DNA of 64,000 nucleotides, taken from the NCBI RefSeq assembly GCF_015206885.1, contig NZ_JADEXY010000006.1, positions 1 through 64,000 of the forward strand, read 5' to 3'. The notes under the pieces were generated by a model. It saw only the letters and a list, made by a program, of their open reading frames with translations, did not search any database and was not told where the DNA came from. This DNA is from Microcystis aeruginosa LEGE 91341. GTDB taxonomy: Bacteria; Cyanobacteriota; Cyanobacteriia; Cyanobacteriales; Microcystaceae. Made by a program: the position numbers and the translations under genes. Below, piece by piece: positions 20,778 to 29,441 of this stretch (the stretch's first letter is position 1; every line of letters starts with the position of its first letter).

Positions 20778-21197
20778 ATCAGTTATCAGTTATCAGTTAA
20801 GTAGTTGGACAAAAGTAAAGTTAACTGTGGGGTAAGGAGTCAGGAGTCAGGAGTCAGTAGCCGGTCGTCAGTAAGAATTGCGGCAATTTACATTTCTTAA
20901 GATAGACAACAGAATTTATGTCCGACTACTTATCAGTAACCAGTAACCAGTTAACAGTTAACAGTAAACAGTGAAAAGACAGCACTGTTAATGCCATTAG
21001 ACATCTCCAAGAGTGAAACAAAATAGTTCTATGGCTGAAATGTATGTCTTTGTCTATTTAATATTGCTCACTTAATAAGTAGGTGGGTGTTAAAAATTGT
21101 CAGATACCCCCTTATCAAGGGTGGCAGGGGTATCCCCCCACTTAATACTCAAATCTGATCACTGATAACTGATCACTGATCACTGATAACTGATAAG
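20778..21197. repeat. Gap filled with short repeats and a partial MITE
   Basis: Contains tandem TCAGTTATCAG, GTCAGGAGTCAGGA, CAGTAACCAGTAACC and ACTGATAACTGATCACTG runs. A 70-bp MITE-like piece lies at 21076-21145 (TAAGTAGGTGGGTGTTAAAA to CCCCACTTA). No gene or RNA was recognised. Confidence 0.7.
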
Positions 21198-21566
21198 ATG
21201 AATCCAAAATTTAAAGATATTACCGCTTGGGAACAGGCACAATTATTAATGCAACCGGCATTTATTCGGGTGCTGGATAATCTGCGTAAACAGTTAGAAA
21301 ATTCCCTCTGGAAAGGAACTTATACAGAAATTCAAGATCCCTATCCCAGTTATCTGCTCTGTTTGACTTATCTCGATCGCTCCGTTACTGTAAATATTTG
21401 GGAACTTTGTTTTCAAGTCTGTTTTCTCGATTATCCCACCGATGAAGGAGAGAGCGTCACCATCGATACCAGTCTCCTCGACTCCACCGGTGAACTAGAT
21501 TGGCAGAGTTTGGAAACGAAAACCGAGCGCATTATTAAGCAATTATTCGCTAATTTACCCCCATGA
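21198..21566 (+). CDS. Conserved hypothetical protein upstream of ygfZ
   Basis: 122 residues, soluble, no recognised motif. It begins MNPKFKDITAWEQAQLLMQP and has alternating hydrophobic strands (SYLLCLTYLDRSVTVNIWEL). The stop overlaps the next ATG by four bases, so it is translationally coupled to the YgfZ-like gene. That coupling suggests a related role, but none can be named. Confidence 0.7.
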   Translation: MNPKFKDITAWEQAQLLMQPAFIRVLDNLRKQLENSLWKGTYTEIQDPYPSYLLCLTYLDRSVTVNIWELCFQVCFLDYPTDEGESVTIDTSLLDSTGELDWQSLETKTERIIKQLFANLPP

Positions 21567-22573
21567 AAGCAGATTTAGACACGATCAAGGCAGAGTATGC
21601 CGCTAATTTTCTGAAAGATTACGGCAATGATCCCCAAAGTTTAGCATCGCCAACAATTTTAATCGATCGCTCCCATTGGGGTTTATTAGAATTAAAAGGC
21701 CAGGATCGGCTGCGTTTTCTCCACAATCAAACCAGTAACGCTATCGATCGCCTGAAACCGGGTCAGGGTTGTGAGACAATTTTCCTTAACTCTACTGGTC
21801 GTACCCTCGATTTTGTCACAGTTTACGCTGGCGATGACTCCCTCCTCATCCTCGTTTCTCCCCAACGTCGTCAATTTTTACTGGAATTGATCGATCGCTA
21901 TATTTTCCCCTTCGATAAGGTGGAAATTAGCGACTTAACCGATAATTTTAGCATTTTCACCATAATAGGTGCTGAAAGCGGGCAATACCTGCAAAAAATC
22001 GCCATTCCAGAGCAGATTTTAACGGGGGTGCAGCATAGTCATTATCTCCTTTCTGACCCCCCCCTGAGAGTGGCCGTCGGCACCGGCTTAGATCTACCCG
22101 GATATACTTTAATCGTTGCCGCCGCGGAAGCGGGTTCTCTCTGGGAAAATTTAATTAAAAATGGCGTTACTCCCGCCGATGAACAGGTGTGGGAATACCT
22201 GAGAATCCATCAGGGCCGACCAGCAGTCGATCGAGAATTAACCGAAGATTATAACCCTTTAGAGGCCGGTTTATGGCGAGCGATTGTCTTTGATAAGGGT
22301 TGTTATATTGGTCAAGAAACTATCGCCCGTCTTAACACCTATAAAGGCGTAAAACAAAGACTTTGGGGCATAAAACTCAGCCAACCCGTCCCCAGCAATA
22401 CCCCGATTATTTTAGAAGGGCAAAAAGTCGGTTTACTCACCAGTGTGCTGGAGGATTTTGGCTTGGGTTATGTGAAAACAAAAGCCGGAGGAGAGGGTTT
22501 AAAAGTACAAATCGGCGAGGCAACGGGAGAATTAATCTCTTTACCCTTCCTCTCTCACGAATACCCCTGTTAG
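21563..22573 (+). CDS. ygfZ: YgfZ/GcvT-type folate-binding protein
   Basis: 336 residues. YgfZ proteins bind folate and assist assembly or repair of certain iron-sulfur enzymes. The hallmark KGCYIGQE lies at 245-252 and includes the conserved Cys of YgfZ, which distinguishes it from the glycine-cleavage T protein. An N-terminal GcvT-like domain starts with LLELKGQDRLRFLHNQTSN. It forms an operon with the small gene upstream. Just after the stop begins a series of MITE pieces. Confidence 0.88.
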   Translation: MKADLDTIKAEYAANFLKDYGNDPQSLASPTILIDRSHWGLLELKGQDRLRFLHNQTSNAIDRLKPGQGCETIFLNSTGRTLDFVTVYAGDDSLLILVSPQRRQFLLELIDRYIFPFDKVEISDLTDNFSIFTIIGAESGQYLQKIAIPEQILTGVQHSHYLLSDPPLRVAVGTGLDLPGYTLIVAAAEAGSLWENLIKNGVTPADEQVWEYLRIHQGRPAVDRELTEDYNPLEAGLWRAIVFDKGCYIGQETIARLNTYKGVKQRLWGIKLSQPVPSNTPIILEGQKVGLLTSVLEDFGLGYVKTKAGGEGLKVQIGEATGELISLPFLSHEYPC

Positions 22574-22582
22574 TGAACAGTA

Positions 22583-22660
22583 ATACTAAATCTGGTTATT
22601 AAAAACTGATTATTTATTCTCCGTTTTGCCTTTTGTCTCTTGCTTTTTGCCTGTCTGATC
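22583..22660. mobile_element. Left half of an ATACTAAATCC-type MITE
   Basis: Begins ATACTAAATCTGGTTATTAA and matches the left half of the element at 45459-45578. It is interrupted by, or joined to, the 147-bp repeats that follow. A similar half copy starts at 30265. Confidence 0.5.
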
Positions 22661-22954
22661 AGTAGGTAGGCGTTAAAAATTATCAGATGCCCACCTTATT
22701 ATAAAGGGGGATCGGCACCCCCCTTATCAAGGGGGGCAGGGGGGATCAAACGACCCGTTGACTAAAAACAAAAATCAGGTCTTGACTTGCGTTAGAATCA
22801 ATACTTAAGTAGGTAGGCGTTAAAAATTATCAGATGCCCACCTTATTATAAAGGGGGATCGGCACCCCCCTTATCAAGGGGGGCAGGGGGGATCAAACGA
22901 CCCGTTGAGTAAAAACAAAAATCAGGTCTTGACTTGCGTTAGAATCAATACTTA
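22661..22954. repeat. 147-bp direct tandem duplication of a MITE segment
   Basis: Two copies (22661-22807 and 22808-22954) differ by one base that I can see (GTTGACTAAA against GTTGAGTAAA). Each begins AGTAGGTAGGCGTTAAAAAT, the left end of the AGTAGG MITE family, and contains a CCCCCCTTATCAAGGGGGG hairpin. The right MITE end is absent. Confidence 0.85.
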
Positions 22955-23054
22955 AGGAAAAAGCTAAAAGCTAGAAAACCAAACAGGGCATCTAACCTTT
23001 AGCTATTCTTGTTCAACGTCACAGTTATCAATGTGTACGAGACATTGGTAACTG

Positions 23055-23717
23055 TTATTTTTGCTTCTTGAAGCGGGAAACCATTCCTAAACCACCCACT
23101 GCCAGAAGTCCGAGGATAGTACCCGGTTCGGGGGTTTGTTTGTAAGCATTGTTCAAGCTGAATAGACCTTCACCGGGGTTAGCAGCAAGGGTATCTGTGA
23201 CGGTCAACTTTTTGATGGGGGCGATAGGGTAAAAACCTATAGCAGGGTCAGAACTGCCGTTAACTGAAACTAAGACATTAGGTATCTCAGCAAATGTTTT
23301 GGTTACAGTCCCGTAAGTGGCTGTTACGTCTGAATCCAGTGCAACCGCGGTAATATACTGGTTGGGGTCAGTGACCTCGATTGTATATGTGAAAGACCCG
23401 GAATTCATATTAGCCCCAGGGGAACCCAGAGTCGTGGCATCGTACACGAAATCATACTCATCACCGGTCAACAGCAGGGCAACTTCATCCAGCGGATCGG
23501 CCCCAAAGCCATTTTCTGAGACGAACGTAACTTTTTTGTCCCCAGCAGTAAGAACATTAGAATATGTTCCAGTGATAGGATCTAACGTCGTCCATTGCCC
23601 CCAAGTTAATATGTTGGCGGCACTCGCACTGGTAGCGGCAAACACGGAGCCGGCGAGAACCCCGATCGCTAGAGAGCCAGAAGCAAAGGTTTTGGTTAAT
23701 TTGTTGGTTGTCATCAT
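23055..23717 (-). CDS. PEP-CTERM sorting-domain exported protein
   Basis: 220 residues. A signal peptide (about 1-34, ending SASAA) is followed by a beta-rich domain. The C-terminus has the full PEP-CTERM signal: TPEPGT, a hydrophobic helix (ILGLLAVGGLGMVS) and a basic tail RFKKQK. Such proteins are processed by exosortase and are often tied to extracellular polysaccharide. No exosortase is in the window. The role of the central domain is unknown. Confidence 0.88.
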   Translation of the reverse strand: MMTTNKLTKTFASGSLAIGVLAGSVFAATSASAANILTWGQWTTLDPITGTYSNVLTAGDKKVTFVSENGFGADPLDEVALLLTGDEYDFVYDATTLGSPGANMNSGSFTYTIEVTDPNQYITAVALDSDVTATYGTVTKTFAEIPNVLVSVNGSSDPAIGFYPIAPIKKLTVTDTLAANPGEGLFSLNNAYKQTPEPGTILGLLAVGGLGMVSRFKKQK

Positions 23718-24188
23718 AACTGAATTATCCAGCGTTAATTGTGTGTACTATAGCCATCAAAAGAAGTTAGGCAAGGGTTAAGCTCGCTAATAACTTTTTG
23801 TTTGACTTGACAGAACTATAGCGAAACTTTTCAAAAAAAACAAGTGTTTTAGAAAACTTTTTTTCGGCAATATTTATCTATTTTTTTGTCCAATTTATAG
23901 CAGTTTTTTCTCAAAATAACTGCCCAAAAATTGACAAATATACCCAAGATTTTTGGTGAAAGTTGGACAAATAAACAGGCTCTACTTAAAAAAAAATCTC
24001 TCAAGTTGTTACAAAACTTAATCAAAAGAGGGACAATGTATAAAATTTAACAGTTTTGATCGTTAAAACTGAAATTGCATAAGAATTAAAAGACCTGCGC
24101 TTTGATAATGTACCTTTTGGGCGAACGCAGTTCGCCCCTACATTGTGGACAAAATCCGTTACTATCAATCAGGTTTGCTGATCACCCT

Positions 24189-24270
24189 AAGTAGGGGGAG
24201 AGCCTTCGAGGACCCCCGCAGGATAGCCTTGATCAGGGGGGTGTCTGATAATTTTTAACGCCTACCTACT
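24189..24270 (-). mobile_element. AGTAGG-family MITE copy, inverted
   Basis: Starts TAAGTAGGGGGAGAG and ends GTCTGATAATTTTTAACGCC and TACCTACT, the reverse complement of the family left end. The centre is altered (CGAGGACCCCCGCAGG). It lies about 150 bp upstream of the recombinase-like gene. Confidence 0.65.
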
Positions 24271-24325
24271 CATCTCTATCTAAAGATATATGACTAATTT
24301 GCCTCAATCATCTAGACTCACGATT

Positions 24326-24379
24326 GTAGGGTGACCCTACTATAAAAGTGGACAACCAACTGTCTAAAATTGGACAACC
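24326..24379 (+). promoter_or_regulatory. Palindrome plus paired TGGACAACC repeats
   Basis: A 15-base near-palindrome GTAGGGTGACCCTAC (24326-24340) is followed by two direct TGGACAACC repeats at 24349-24357 and 24371-24379. Their starts are 22 bp apart, about two helical turns. They end 42 bp before the recombinase-like start codon. This is plausible as a binding site for that protein or a residual transposon end. Confidence 0.4.
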
Positions 24380-24421
24380 TTACCTCGATAAATTTCTTTA
24401 ATTAAAACCGAGTTCTATATT

Positions 24422-25033
24422 ATGAATAACCTCATCACTATTCGAGAAGCCTCGGATTTGCTTGGAGTTAGCATTAAAACCCTCCGGCGCTGGGAACAAC
24501 AGGGGAAAATTGCCTCAATTCGTACCGTTGGCGGTCATCGCCGATTTCGACGGGTAGATATCTTACAATCTGTACAAGAAACTGGATTTATTGTGGGCTA
24601 TGCTCGTGTTAATCGACCTGAACAAAAACCACAATTAGACGACCAGATAAAAGCGTTAGAAGACTTTTGTAGTCAGCAGGGTCAACCCTTTGAAATTCTC
24701 ACCGATATCGGCGACGGAGTCAGCCACAATCACCCTAATTTTATGCGTCTAGTGAAGATGATTTGTCACGGTGAGGTGAAATCTCTAGTTTTAACCCATC
24801 CGGAAAGTGTGAGTCGCTTTTGTCATGATTTTATTTTGGGTTTGTGCAGTCTCTTCAAAATCCAAGTCATTCTCCTCAATCAACCCCAGGAATCCATTGC
24901 AGCTGAGGATTTAGTCGAGGATATCCAATCCCTCGTTACCATCTGTTACAATCGTCTCTACCCGCTACATAACCCAGATCATCAGCAATTACTGCAATAC
25001 CTAGGGGCGCTTAAGAATCTCCCCCCGGCTTAA
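24422..25033 (+). CDS. Orphan IS607-type MerR-HTH/serine-recombinase-like protein, catalytic Ser replaced
   Basis: 203 residues. The N-terminal MerR-like helix-turn-helix (about 5-45: ASDLLGVSIKTLRRWEQQGK, GGHRRFRR) is that of IS607 TnpA resolvases. The second domain keeps the GYARVxxPEQK frame, but the catalytic serine is Asn64 (YARVN in place of YARVS). The usual D-R-L-x-R-F motif is PESVSRF, so another active-site position is changed. DNA binding is probably retained and strand cleavage lost. There is no tnpB next to it. It may be a domesticated regulator or a dying transposase; the full-length intact frame favours the former slightly. Confidence 0.75.
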   Translation: MNNLITIREASDLLGVSIKTLRRWEQQGKIASIRTVGGHRRFRRVDILQSVQETGFIVGYARVNRPEQKPQLDDQIKALEDFCSQQGQPFEILTDIGDGVSHNHPNFMRLVKMICHGEVKSLVLTHPESVSRFCHDFILGLCSLFKIQVILLNQPQESIAAEDLVEDIQSLVTICYNRLYPLHNPDHQQLLQYLGALKNLPPA

Positions 25034-25162
25034 AATTGTCCTTGGACTAGCTTTCCCGTCCCTCTTTGTTGCCTGTCTGATGCCGCCTCTACTATTCCCC
25101 GAACAAGGGCCAAAAATAGTAATATTTTAGCTGACGGCTGACGGCTATAATAACTCTACATT

Positions 25163-25349
25163 AAACTTCTTGCATAATTAATTTTTGAGGGTTCAAAAAC
25201 GGTCTATTTAAGGATTAAATTGCATAAAATCCTTAAATAGACCGTTTAATTGATTATTATTCATTCTTAATTCTCCTGACTACTAACTCCTGACTCCTGA
25301 CTCCTGACTCCTGACCCTAACAACAATTTTTGATTTTTACAAGAGGTCT
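25163..25349. mobile_element. IS5-derived MITE directly upstream of thiE
   Basis: Left end AAACTTCTTGCATAATTAA; right end, read inward, AGACCTCTTGTAAAAATC. ATT flanks both sides (25160-25162 and 25350-25352), a 3-bp target duplication. An almost identical element with the same ATT flanks lies at 61137-61306. Its centre carries GGTCTATTTAAGGATT inverted repeats and GACTCCTGACTCCTG runs. It ends 11 bases before the thiE start. Confidence 0.8.
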
Positions 25350-25360
25350 ATTGACGGCAA

Positions 25361-26377
25361 ATGAAACTAGAAACCACGGCGATTAAACGGATTCTTGATG
25401 CTAACCTTGACCGCGCTAGAGAAGGACTGCGAATTATCGAAGAATGGTGTCGTTTTGGCTTAGATAATCCCGATTTAGCCCAAGAATGTAAAGAAATGCG
25501 CCATCAGTTGGCTAGTTGGCACTCGATCGATCTTAAACGACATCGGGACACAGCTGGCGATATCGGCACAAATTTAAGCCATCCCAGGGAAGAAATCCGG
25601 GAGACTGTCGAGGGACTGCTGCAGGCAAATCTCGCTCGCGTACAGGAGGCTTTTCGGGTTTTAGAAGAATACGGTAAACTCTATGATCTAGAGCTAGGGA
25701 TAGCCTGTAAACAGCTGCGCTATCGGGTTTATCAGCTAGAGAGTAAACTATTAATCTCTCCACCTCTGGAAAAACTAAAAGCATCTCCCCTCTATCTAGT
25801 CACTTCTCCCGCCGAAAATCTGCTAGAAATCGTTGAATTAGCCCTAAAAGGAGGTTTAAAATTGGTGCAGTACCGCCATAAAACCGCCGTTGATACGATT
25901 CGTTTAGAAGAGGCCGCTAAACTGTGTGAGTTATGCCACCGTTACGATGCTTTATTTATTATGAACGATCGCGTTGATATTGCTAAGGCCGTTCATGCCG
26001 ATGGTGTTCATCTCGGCCAACAGGATCTACCGATTTCCCTAGCGCGGCAATTTCTCGGCCCGACGGCAATTATCGGCCGGTCCACCACTAATCCCCAAGA
26101 GATGGCCAAAGCAATCCAAGAAAAGGCCGATTATGTGGGAGTCGGTCCGGTTTATGCCACCCCCACCAAAGCGGGAAAAACCCCCGCAGGATTGGAATAC
26201 GTCCGTTATGCGCGGGAAAATTGCCCTTTACCCTGGTTTGCGATCGGTGGTATTGATAGTAATAACATTAAAGAGGTTTTAGAGGCAGGAGCGCAACGGG
26301 TGGCTGTAGTCCGGGCCATCATGGAAGCGCAGCACCCCGATGTGGTGACACAACAATTATTAACCCAATTAAAGTAG
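25361..26377 (+). CDS. thiE: Thiamine-phosphate synthase with N-terminal extension
   Basis: 338 residues. It joins the thiazole and HMP-pyrophosphate moieties to give thiamine phosphate. The C-terminal 200 residues are the ThiE barrel: KLVQYRHK, DALFIMNDRVDIA, VHLGQQDLP, IIGRSTTNPQE, YVGVGPVYATPTKAG, and WFAIGGID. The N-terminal 140 residues are a helical domain found in cyanobacterial ThiE (ILDANLDRAREGLRIIEEW). thiS follows 205 bp later. No TPP-riboswitch consensus was seen upstream; a MITE sits there instead. Confidence 0.94.
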   Translation: MKLETTAIKRILDANLDRAREGLRIIEEWCRFGLDNPDLAQECKEMRHQLASWHSIDLKRHRDTAGDIGTNLSHPREEIRETVEGLLQANLARVQEAFRVLEEYGKLYDLELGIACKQLRYRVYQLESKLLISPPLEKLKASPLYLVTSPAENLLEIVELALKGGLKLVQYRHKTAVDTIRLEEAAKLCELCHRYDALFIMNDRVDIAKAVHADGVHLGQQDLPISLARQFLGPTAIIGRSTTNPQEMAKAIQEKADYVGVGPVYATPTKAGKTPAGLEYVRYARENCPLPWFAIGGIDSNNIKEVLEAGAQRVAVVRAIMEAQHPDVVTQQLLTQLK

Positions 26378-26560
26378 GGTGTAGGAATTATGAATTATGA
26401 ATTATGAAGTGGGGTGTGGGGGGGGGAATTATGAATTATGAATTATGAAGTGGGGTGTAGGGTGTGGGGAGAAAAAAGCTGTCTCCTATCTCCTGAATAC
26501 TGTCTCCCGTCTCCTGACTCCTGAATACTGCCTCCTGTCTCCTGTCTCCTCCGATTAACT
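26378..26560. repeat. Tandem short repeats between thiE and thiS
   Basis: GAATTATGAATTATGAAGTG and GGGTGTGG units are repeated, followed by CTCCTGTCTCCTGAATACTG-type runs. These are low-complexity repeats with no gene. Confidence 0.75.
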
Positions 26561-26582
26561 TGATTCGTTCATATCCAAATCC

Positions 26583-26792
26583 ATGTCAGAAATAACCTTG
26601 CAAATCAACGGCAAAAATCAAACCTGTTTACCCGCAACTAAACTACCGCAAATGCTAGAAAATTTGGGCATGAATCCTCGGTTAGTTGCAGTGGAATATA
26701 ACGGGGAAATCCTCCATCGTCAGTATTGGGAAAACACGGAAATCAAGGAGGGGGATAAATTAGAAATTGTTACTATTGTCGGAGGGGGTTGA
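26583..26792 (+). CDS. thiS: Sulfur-carrier protein ThiS
   Basis: 69 residues with a ubiquitin-like beta-grasp pattern (MSEITLQINGKNQTC start, DKLEIVTIVGGG end). The C-terminal Gly-Gly is adenylated and thiocarboxylated to donate sulfur to the thiazole ring. It follows thiE on the same strand. A tnpB element begins only a few bases after its stop codon without affecting the Gly-Gly tail. Confidence 0.93.
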   Translation: MSEITLQINGKNQTCLPATKLPQMLENLGMNPRLVAVEYNGEILHRQYWENTEIKEGDKLEIVTIVGGG

Positions 26793-26825
26793 CACTCCCA
26801 TCGCTAAAAGCGAGGGATTCTTGGT

Positions 26826-28034
26826 TCACTGAGTTTCCTTAATCTGGCAGGACGTATCCAACCAAACCAGAGGGAATCTCTCCCCAAGCGTATTAGTTTC
26901 GGTGTGTCCCACCGTACTTAGTCCCTTTTTGAGAATATTGATAGCGGCGTTAATATCTCTATCTTCTACATAGCCACAATGGGGACAAACATGGGTTCTC
27001 GTAGATAGAGATTTAGGGACTTTTTGACCACAATTAGAACAATTTTGACTCGTGTTATGGGGGGCTACTGCTACTGTAGCCTTACCATATTTAAAACCAA
27101 AATATTCTAACCATTGCCGAAAAGTTGACCAAGCCACATCATTAATAGATTTAGCAAGTTTAGAGTTTTTTACCATGCCTTGAATATTTAAGTTTTCGTA
27201 GGCGATGAAATCGTTAGATTTAATGACGCGCAATGCCTCTTTTTCGACAAAGCCTTTACGTTGCCTACTTACTCTTAAATGCTTTCTAGCATATCTCTTT
27301 CTAGCTTTTTGGTAGTTGTTTGATTGGGGTTGACCTTTTCTAAACTTTTTAGATTTCTTCCGATTCAGTCGGTTTAATCTTTTTTCTGCCTTGCGATAGT
27401 ATTGCGGTATTTCTACTATTTCCCCATCACTGTTAGCGTAGAAAACTTTTAAACCTACATCCAATCCCACACATCTTTTTGTTGGTTCTAGGGGTTTAGC
27501 ATATTCCCGAATATCAACGCTAAGACAGAATTGGACATAATAACCATCTGCTCGTTTAACAATCCTAACTCGTTTAATTTGGTCTAGAGGGTAAAAGTTT
27601 AAGTCTCTAGTTCCTTTCAGTTTAACCGTGCCAATGTTTTTCTTGTCTGTGAAAGTTATTTTCTTTCTATCCTCCGATAATTTCCATCCGGAGTTTTTAT
27701 ATTCCACAGAACGATTATTTTTCTGGAATTTAGGATAACCCTTTTTACCTTTAACCTTTTTCTTACAATTGTCATAGAAACGAGCAATAGCTGACCAAGC
27801 TCGTTCGGCCGATGCTTGTCTGGCCGTAGAATTTAGAGTATCGACAAACTTGAACTGTTTGGCGAGAACTGCACAATATTTATTGAGAGAATATTTATCG
27901 ATTTTGTCTTCTCTCTTGGCATCCATCCAAAGCCTTAAAGCCTTATTACGGATGAATTGTACTGTACGAATAGCTTCATCAATGGCAGAACACTGACTTG
28001 GTTTGACCACGGCTTTCATTTCTAAGACAATCAT
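26826..28034 (-). CDS. tnpB: TnpB, RNA-guided endonuclease of IS200/IS605 type
   Basis: 402 residues and apparently intact. Split RuvC residues are Asp192 (GLDVGLK), Glu280 (AYENLNIQGM) and Asp360 (EDRDINAA). The zinc finger is C332-x2-C335 (NCSNCGQ) and C350-x2-C353 (VCPHCGY). TnpB proteins are guided by an omega-RNA copied from the 3' end of the gene and the right end of the element. It promotes retention of the transposon at donor sites. The guide would come from sequence just past the hairpin at 26797, that is, from thiS. It runs convergent to thiS. Confidence 0.9.
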   Translation of the reverse strand: MIVLEMKAVVKPSQCSAIDEAIRTVQFIRNKALRLWMDAKREDKIDKYSLNKYCAVLAKQFKFVDTLNSTARQASAERAWSAIARFYDNCKKKVKGKKGYPKFQKNNRSVEYKNSGWKLSEDRKKITFTDKKNIGTVKLKGTRDLNFYPLDQIKRVRIVKRADGYYVQFCLSVDIREYAKPLEPTKRCVGLDVGLKVFYANSDGEIVEIPQYYRKAEKRLNRLNRKKSKKFRKGQPQSNNYQKARKRYARKHLRVSRQRKGFVEKEALRVIKSNDFIAYENLNIQGMVKNSKLAKSINDVAWSTFRQWLEYFGFKYGKATVAVAPHNTSQNCSNCGQKVPKSLSTRTHVCPHCGYVEDRDINAAINILKKGLSTVGHTETNTLGERFPLVWLDTSCQIKETQ

Positions 28035-28116
28035 TGTTTATCGACCTCAAACAACTTATTTTATTCTAACCTGTAGAGCATCGGATTGTCAAGATTTCAG
28101 TGAACATTGAGCCTTT

Positions 28117-28200
28117 ACATTGAGCCTGTCGAAATGTGTCGAAATGTCGTGCTTCTTGTCACTGAGCTTTTACATTGAGCCTGTCGAAATGTGTCGAAGT
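28117..28200. repeat. Two copies of an ACATTGAGCCTGTCGAAATG repeat
   Basis: Two nearly identical 27-base units start at 28117 and 28172, separated by 28 bases that include CTTGTCACTGAGC. They lie between the tnpB start and the left-end hairpin. Function unknown; the type resembles dispersed repetitive palindromes. Confidence 0.65.
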
Positions 28201-28304
28201 GCTGTTTTATACTGGTCGGGGTTTCATCCCGTCGCTAAAAGCGAGGGTCTTCACCCCGACATTCAAGATAAAATAATCAACAATCGACAGTTGAGGGAAA
28301 AAAC

Positions 28305-29441
28305 TTGTTAGTTATCGGTTTAATCAGTGGCACATCGGTGGACGGCATCGATACCGCTTTAGTAGAGATTAGCGGTACAGTGGAATCTCCACAGGTGCAG
28401 TTATTAGCAGGGGAAACCTATCCCTATTCCCCCCGATTACGCGAGACAATTTTACAAGTCTGTGGGGGAGAAAAGCTATCTATTGAAGCTTTAGCCAGCT
28501 TAGATGATGATATCGCCGCAGAATTCGCCCAAGCTGCCTTAAATATCCAAAAAGAAGCCCCAAAAGCCCAATTAATCGGCAGTCACGGTCAAACCGTTTT
28601 TCATCGACCCCCCGCAAACGATCGCCTCGGTTACACGGTACAATTAGGACGGGGAGCAGCGATCGCAAAAATCACCAGTATTCCCACCATTAGTAATTTT
28701 CGCGCTGCCGATATCGCCCAAACTGGTCACGGTGCGCCCCTAGTGCCGAAAATTGACGCTTATCTGCTTTCTCACCCCACTAAAGCCCGCTGCGTCCAAA
28801 ATATCGGCGGTATTGGCAATTTAACCTATCTACCCCCCCGAAAAACGGAAAATTGGCAGCAAAAAATTTTCGGTTGGGATACCGGCCCCGGCAATGTCCT
28901 CATCGATTTGGCCGTACAATTTTTGAGCCAAGGCCAACAAACCTACGACCATAACGGTCAATGGTCGGCCCAAGGTCAACCCTGCTCCGAATTAGTTCAT
29001 AAATGGCTACAGGAGCCTTATTTTCAACAATATCCCCCTAAATCCACTGGCAGAGAGTTATTTAGCCCCGCTTATCTAGCCCAATTGCACCGGGATGCCC
29101 AAGCTTATTCCCTCAGTGATGCCGACTGGTTGGCCAGTTTAACCGATTTAACCGCTATTTCGATCGCCCACAGCTATCAAACTTTTTTGCCAGAAATGCC
29201 TGCGGAGGTGCTGCTCTGTGGTGGTGGCGCTCGTAATGCCTACCTGCGCCAACGACTCCTAGCACATTTGGGGACAAATGTCAAGCTTTTGACCACTGAT
29301 GAGGTAGGATTAAATAGCGATTTTAAAGAAGCGATCGCTTTTGCCCTTTTGGCCTATTGGCGCTGGCACGATTTCCCCGGTAATTTACCGAAAGTCACGG
29401 GAGCAAAAGAGGAGGTTTTATTAGGAGAAATTTATCTATGA
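28305..29441 (+). CDS. anmK: Anhydro-N-acetylmuramic acid kinase
   Basis: 378 residues. It phosphorylates 1,6-anhydro-MurNAc recovered from peptidoglycan turnover to MurNAc-6-P. The N-terminal ATPase motif [12 protein letters not shown] (5-16) is diagnostic, with [31 protein letters not shown] and the C-terminal [10 protein letters not shown]. The start is a TTG at 28305, the only one that preserves the family N-terminus. It overlaps the next gene by four bases. The IS605 end lies about 45 bp upstream. Confidence 0.93.
   Translation: MLVIGLISGTSVDGIDTALVEISGTVESPQVQLLAGETYPYSPRLRETILQVCGGEKLSIEALASLDDDIAAEFAQAALNIQKEAPKAQLIGSHGQTVFHRPPANDRLGYTVQLGRGAAIAKITSIPTISNFRAADIAQTGHGAPLVPKIDAYLLSHPTKARCVQNIGGIGNLTYLPPRKTENWQQKIFGWDTGPGNVLIDLAVQFLSQGQQTYDHNGQWSAQGQPCSELVHKWLQEPYFQQYPPKSTGRELFSPAYLAQLHRDAQAYSLSDADWLASLTDLTAISIAHSYQTFLPEMPAEVLLCGGGARNAYLRQRLLAHLGTNVKLLTTDEVGLNSDFKEAIAFALLAYWRWHDFPGNLPKVTGAKEEVLLGEIYL

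Larger units (their letters stand above)
23718..24421. other. 700-bp intergenic region with palindromes and GGACAA motifs
   Basis: No gene is supported. It contains a GGGCGAAC hairpin (24119-24137), an inverted MITE piece (24189-24270), several GGACAA motifs on the plus strand (near 23967, 24146, 24350, 24372), and one TTGTCC near 23887. Long A/T runs occur next to the PEP-CTERM gene start. It carries the upstream regions of both divergent genes. Confidence 0.6.
26797..28260 (-). mobile_element. tnpB-only IS200/IS605-type element
   Basis: Nearly identical hairpins lie at both ends in the same orientation: CCCATCGCTAAAAGCGAGGG at 26797-26816 and CCCGTCGCTAAAAGCGAGGG at 28228-28247. Directly oriented terminal hairpins are the hallmark of IS200/IS605. 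The outer hairpin at the tnpB 5' side sits within a larger GTCGGGG...CCCCGAC stem (28215-28260). No tnpA is present, so it would depend on another copy for movement. Confidence 0.8.

Noticed and set aside
25034-25360. Possible TPP riboswitch before thiE
   Set aside because: No CUGAGA/ACCUGA-type consensus was found; the region is a MITE and short repeats.
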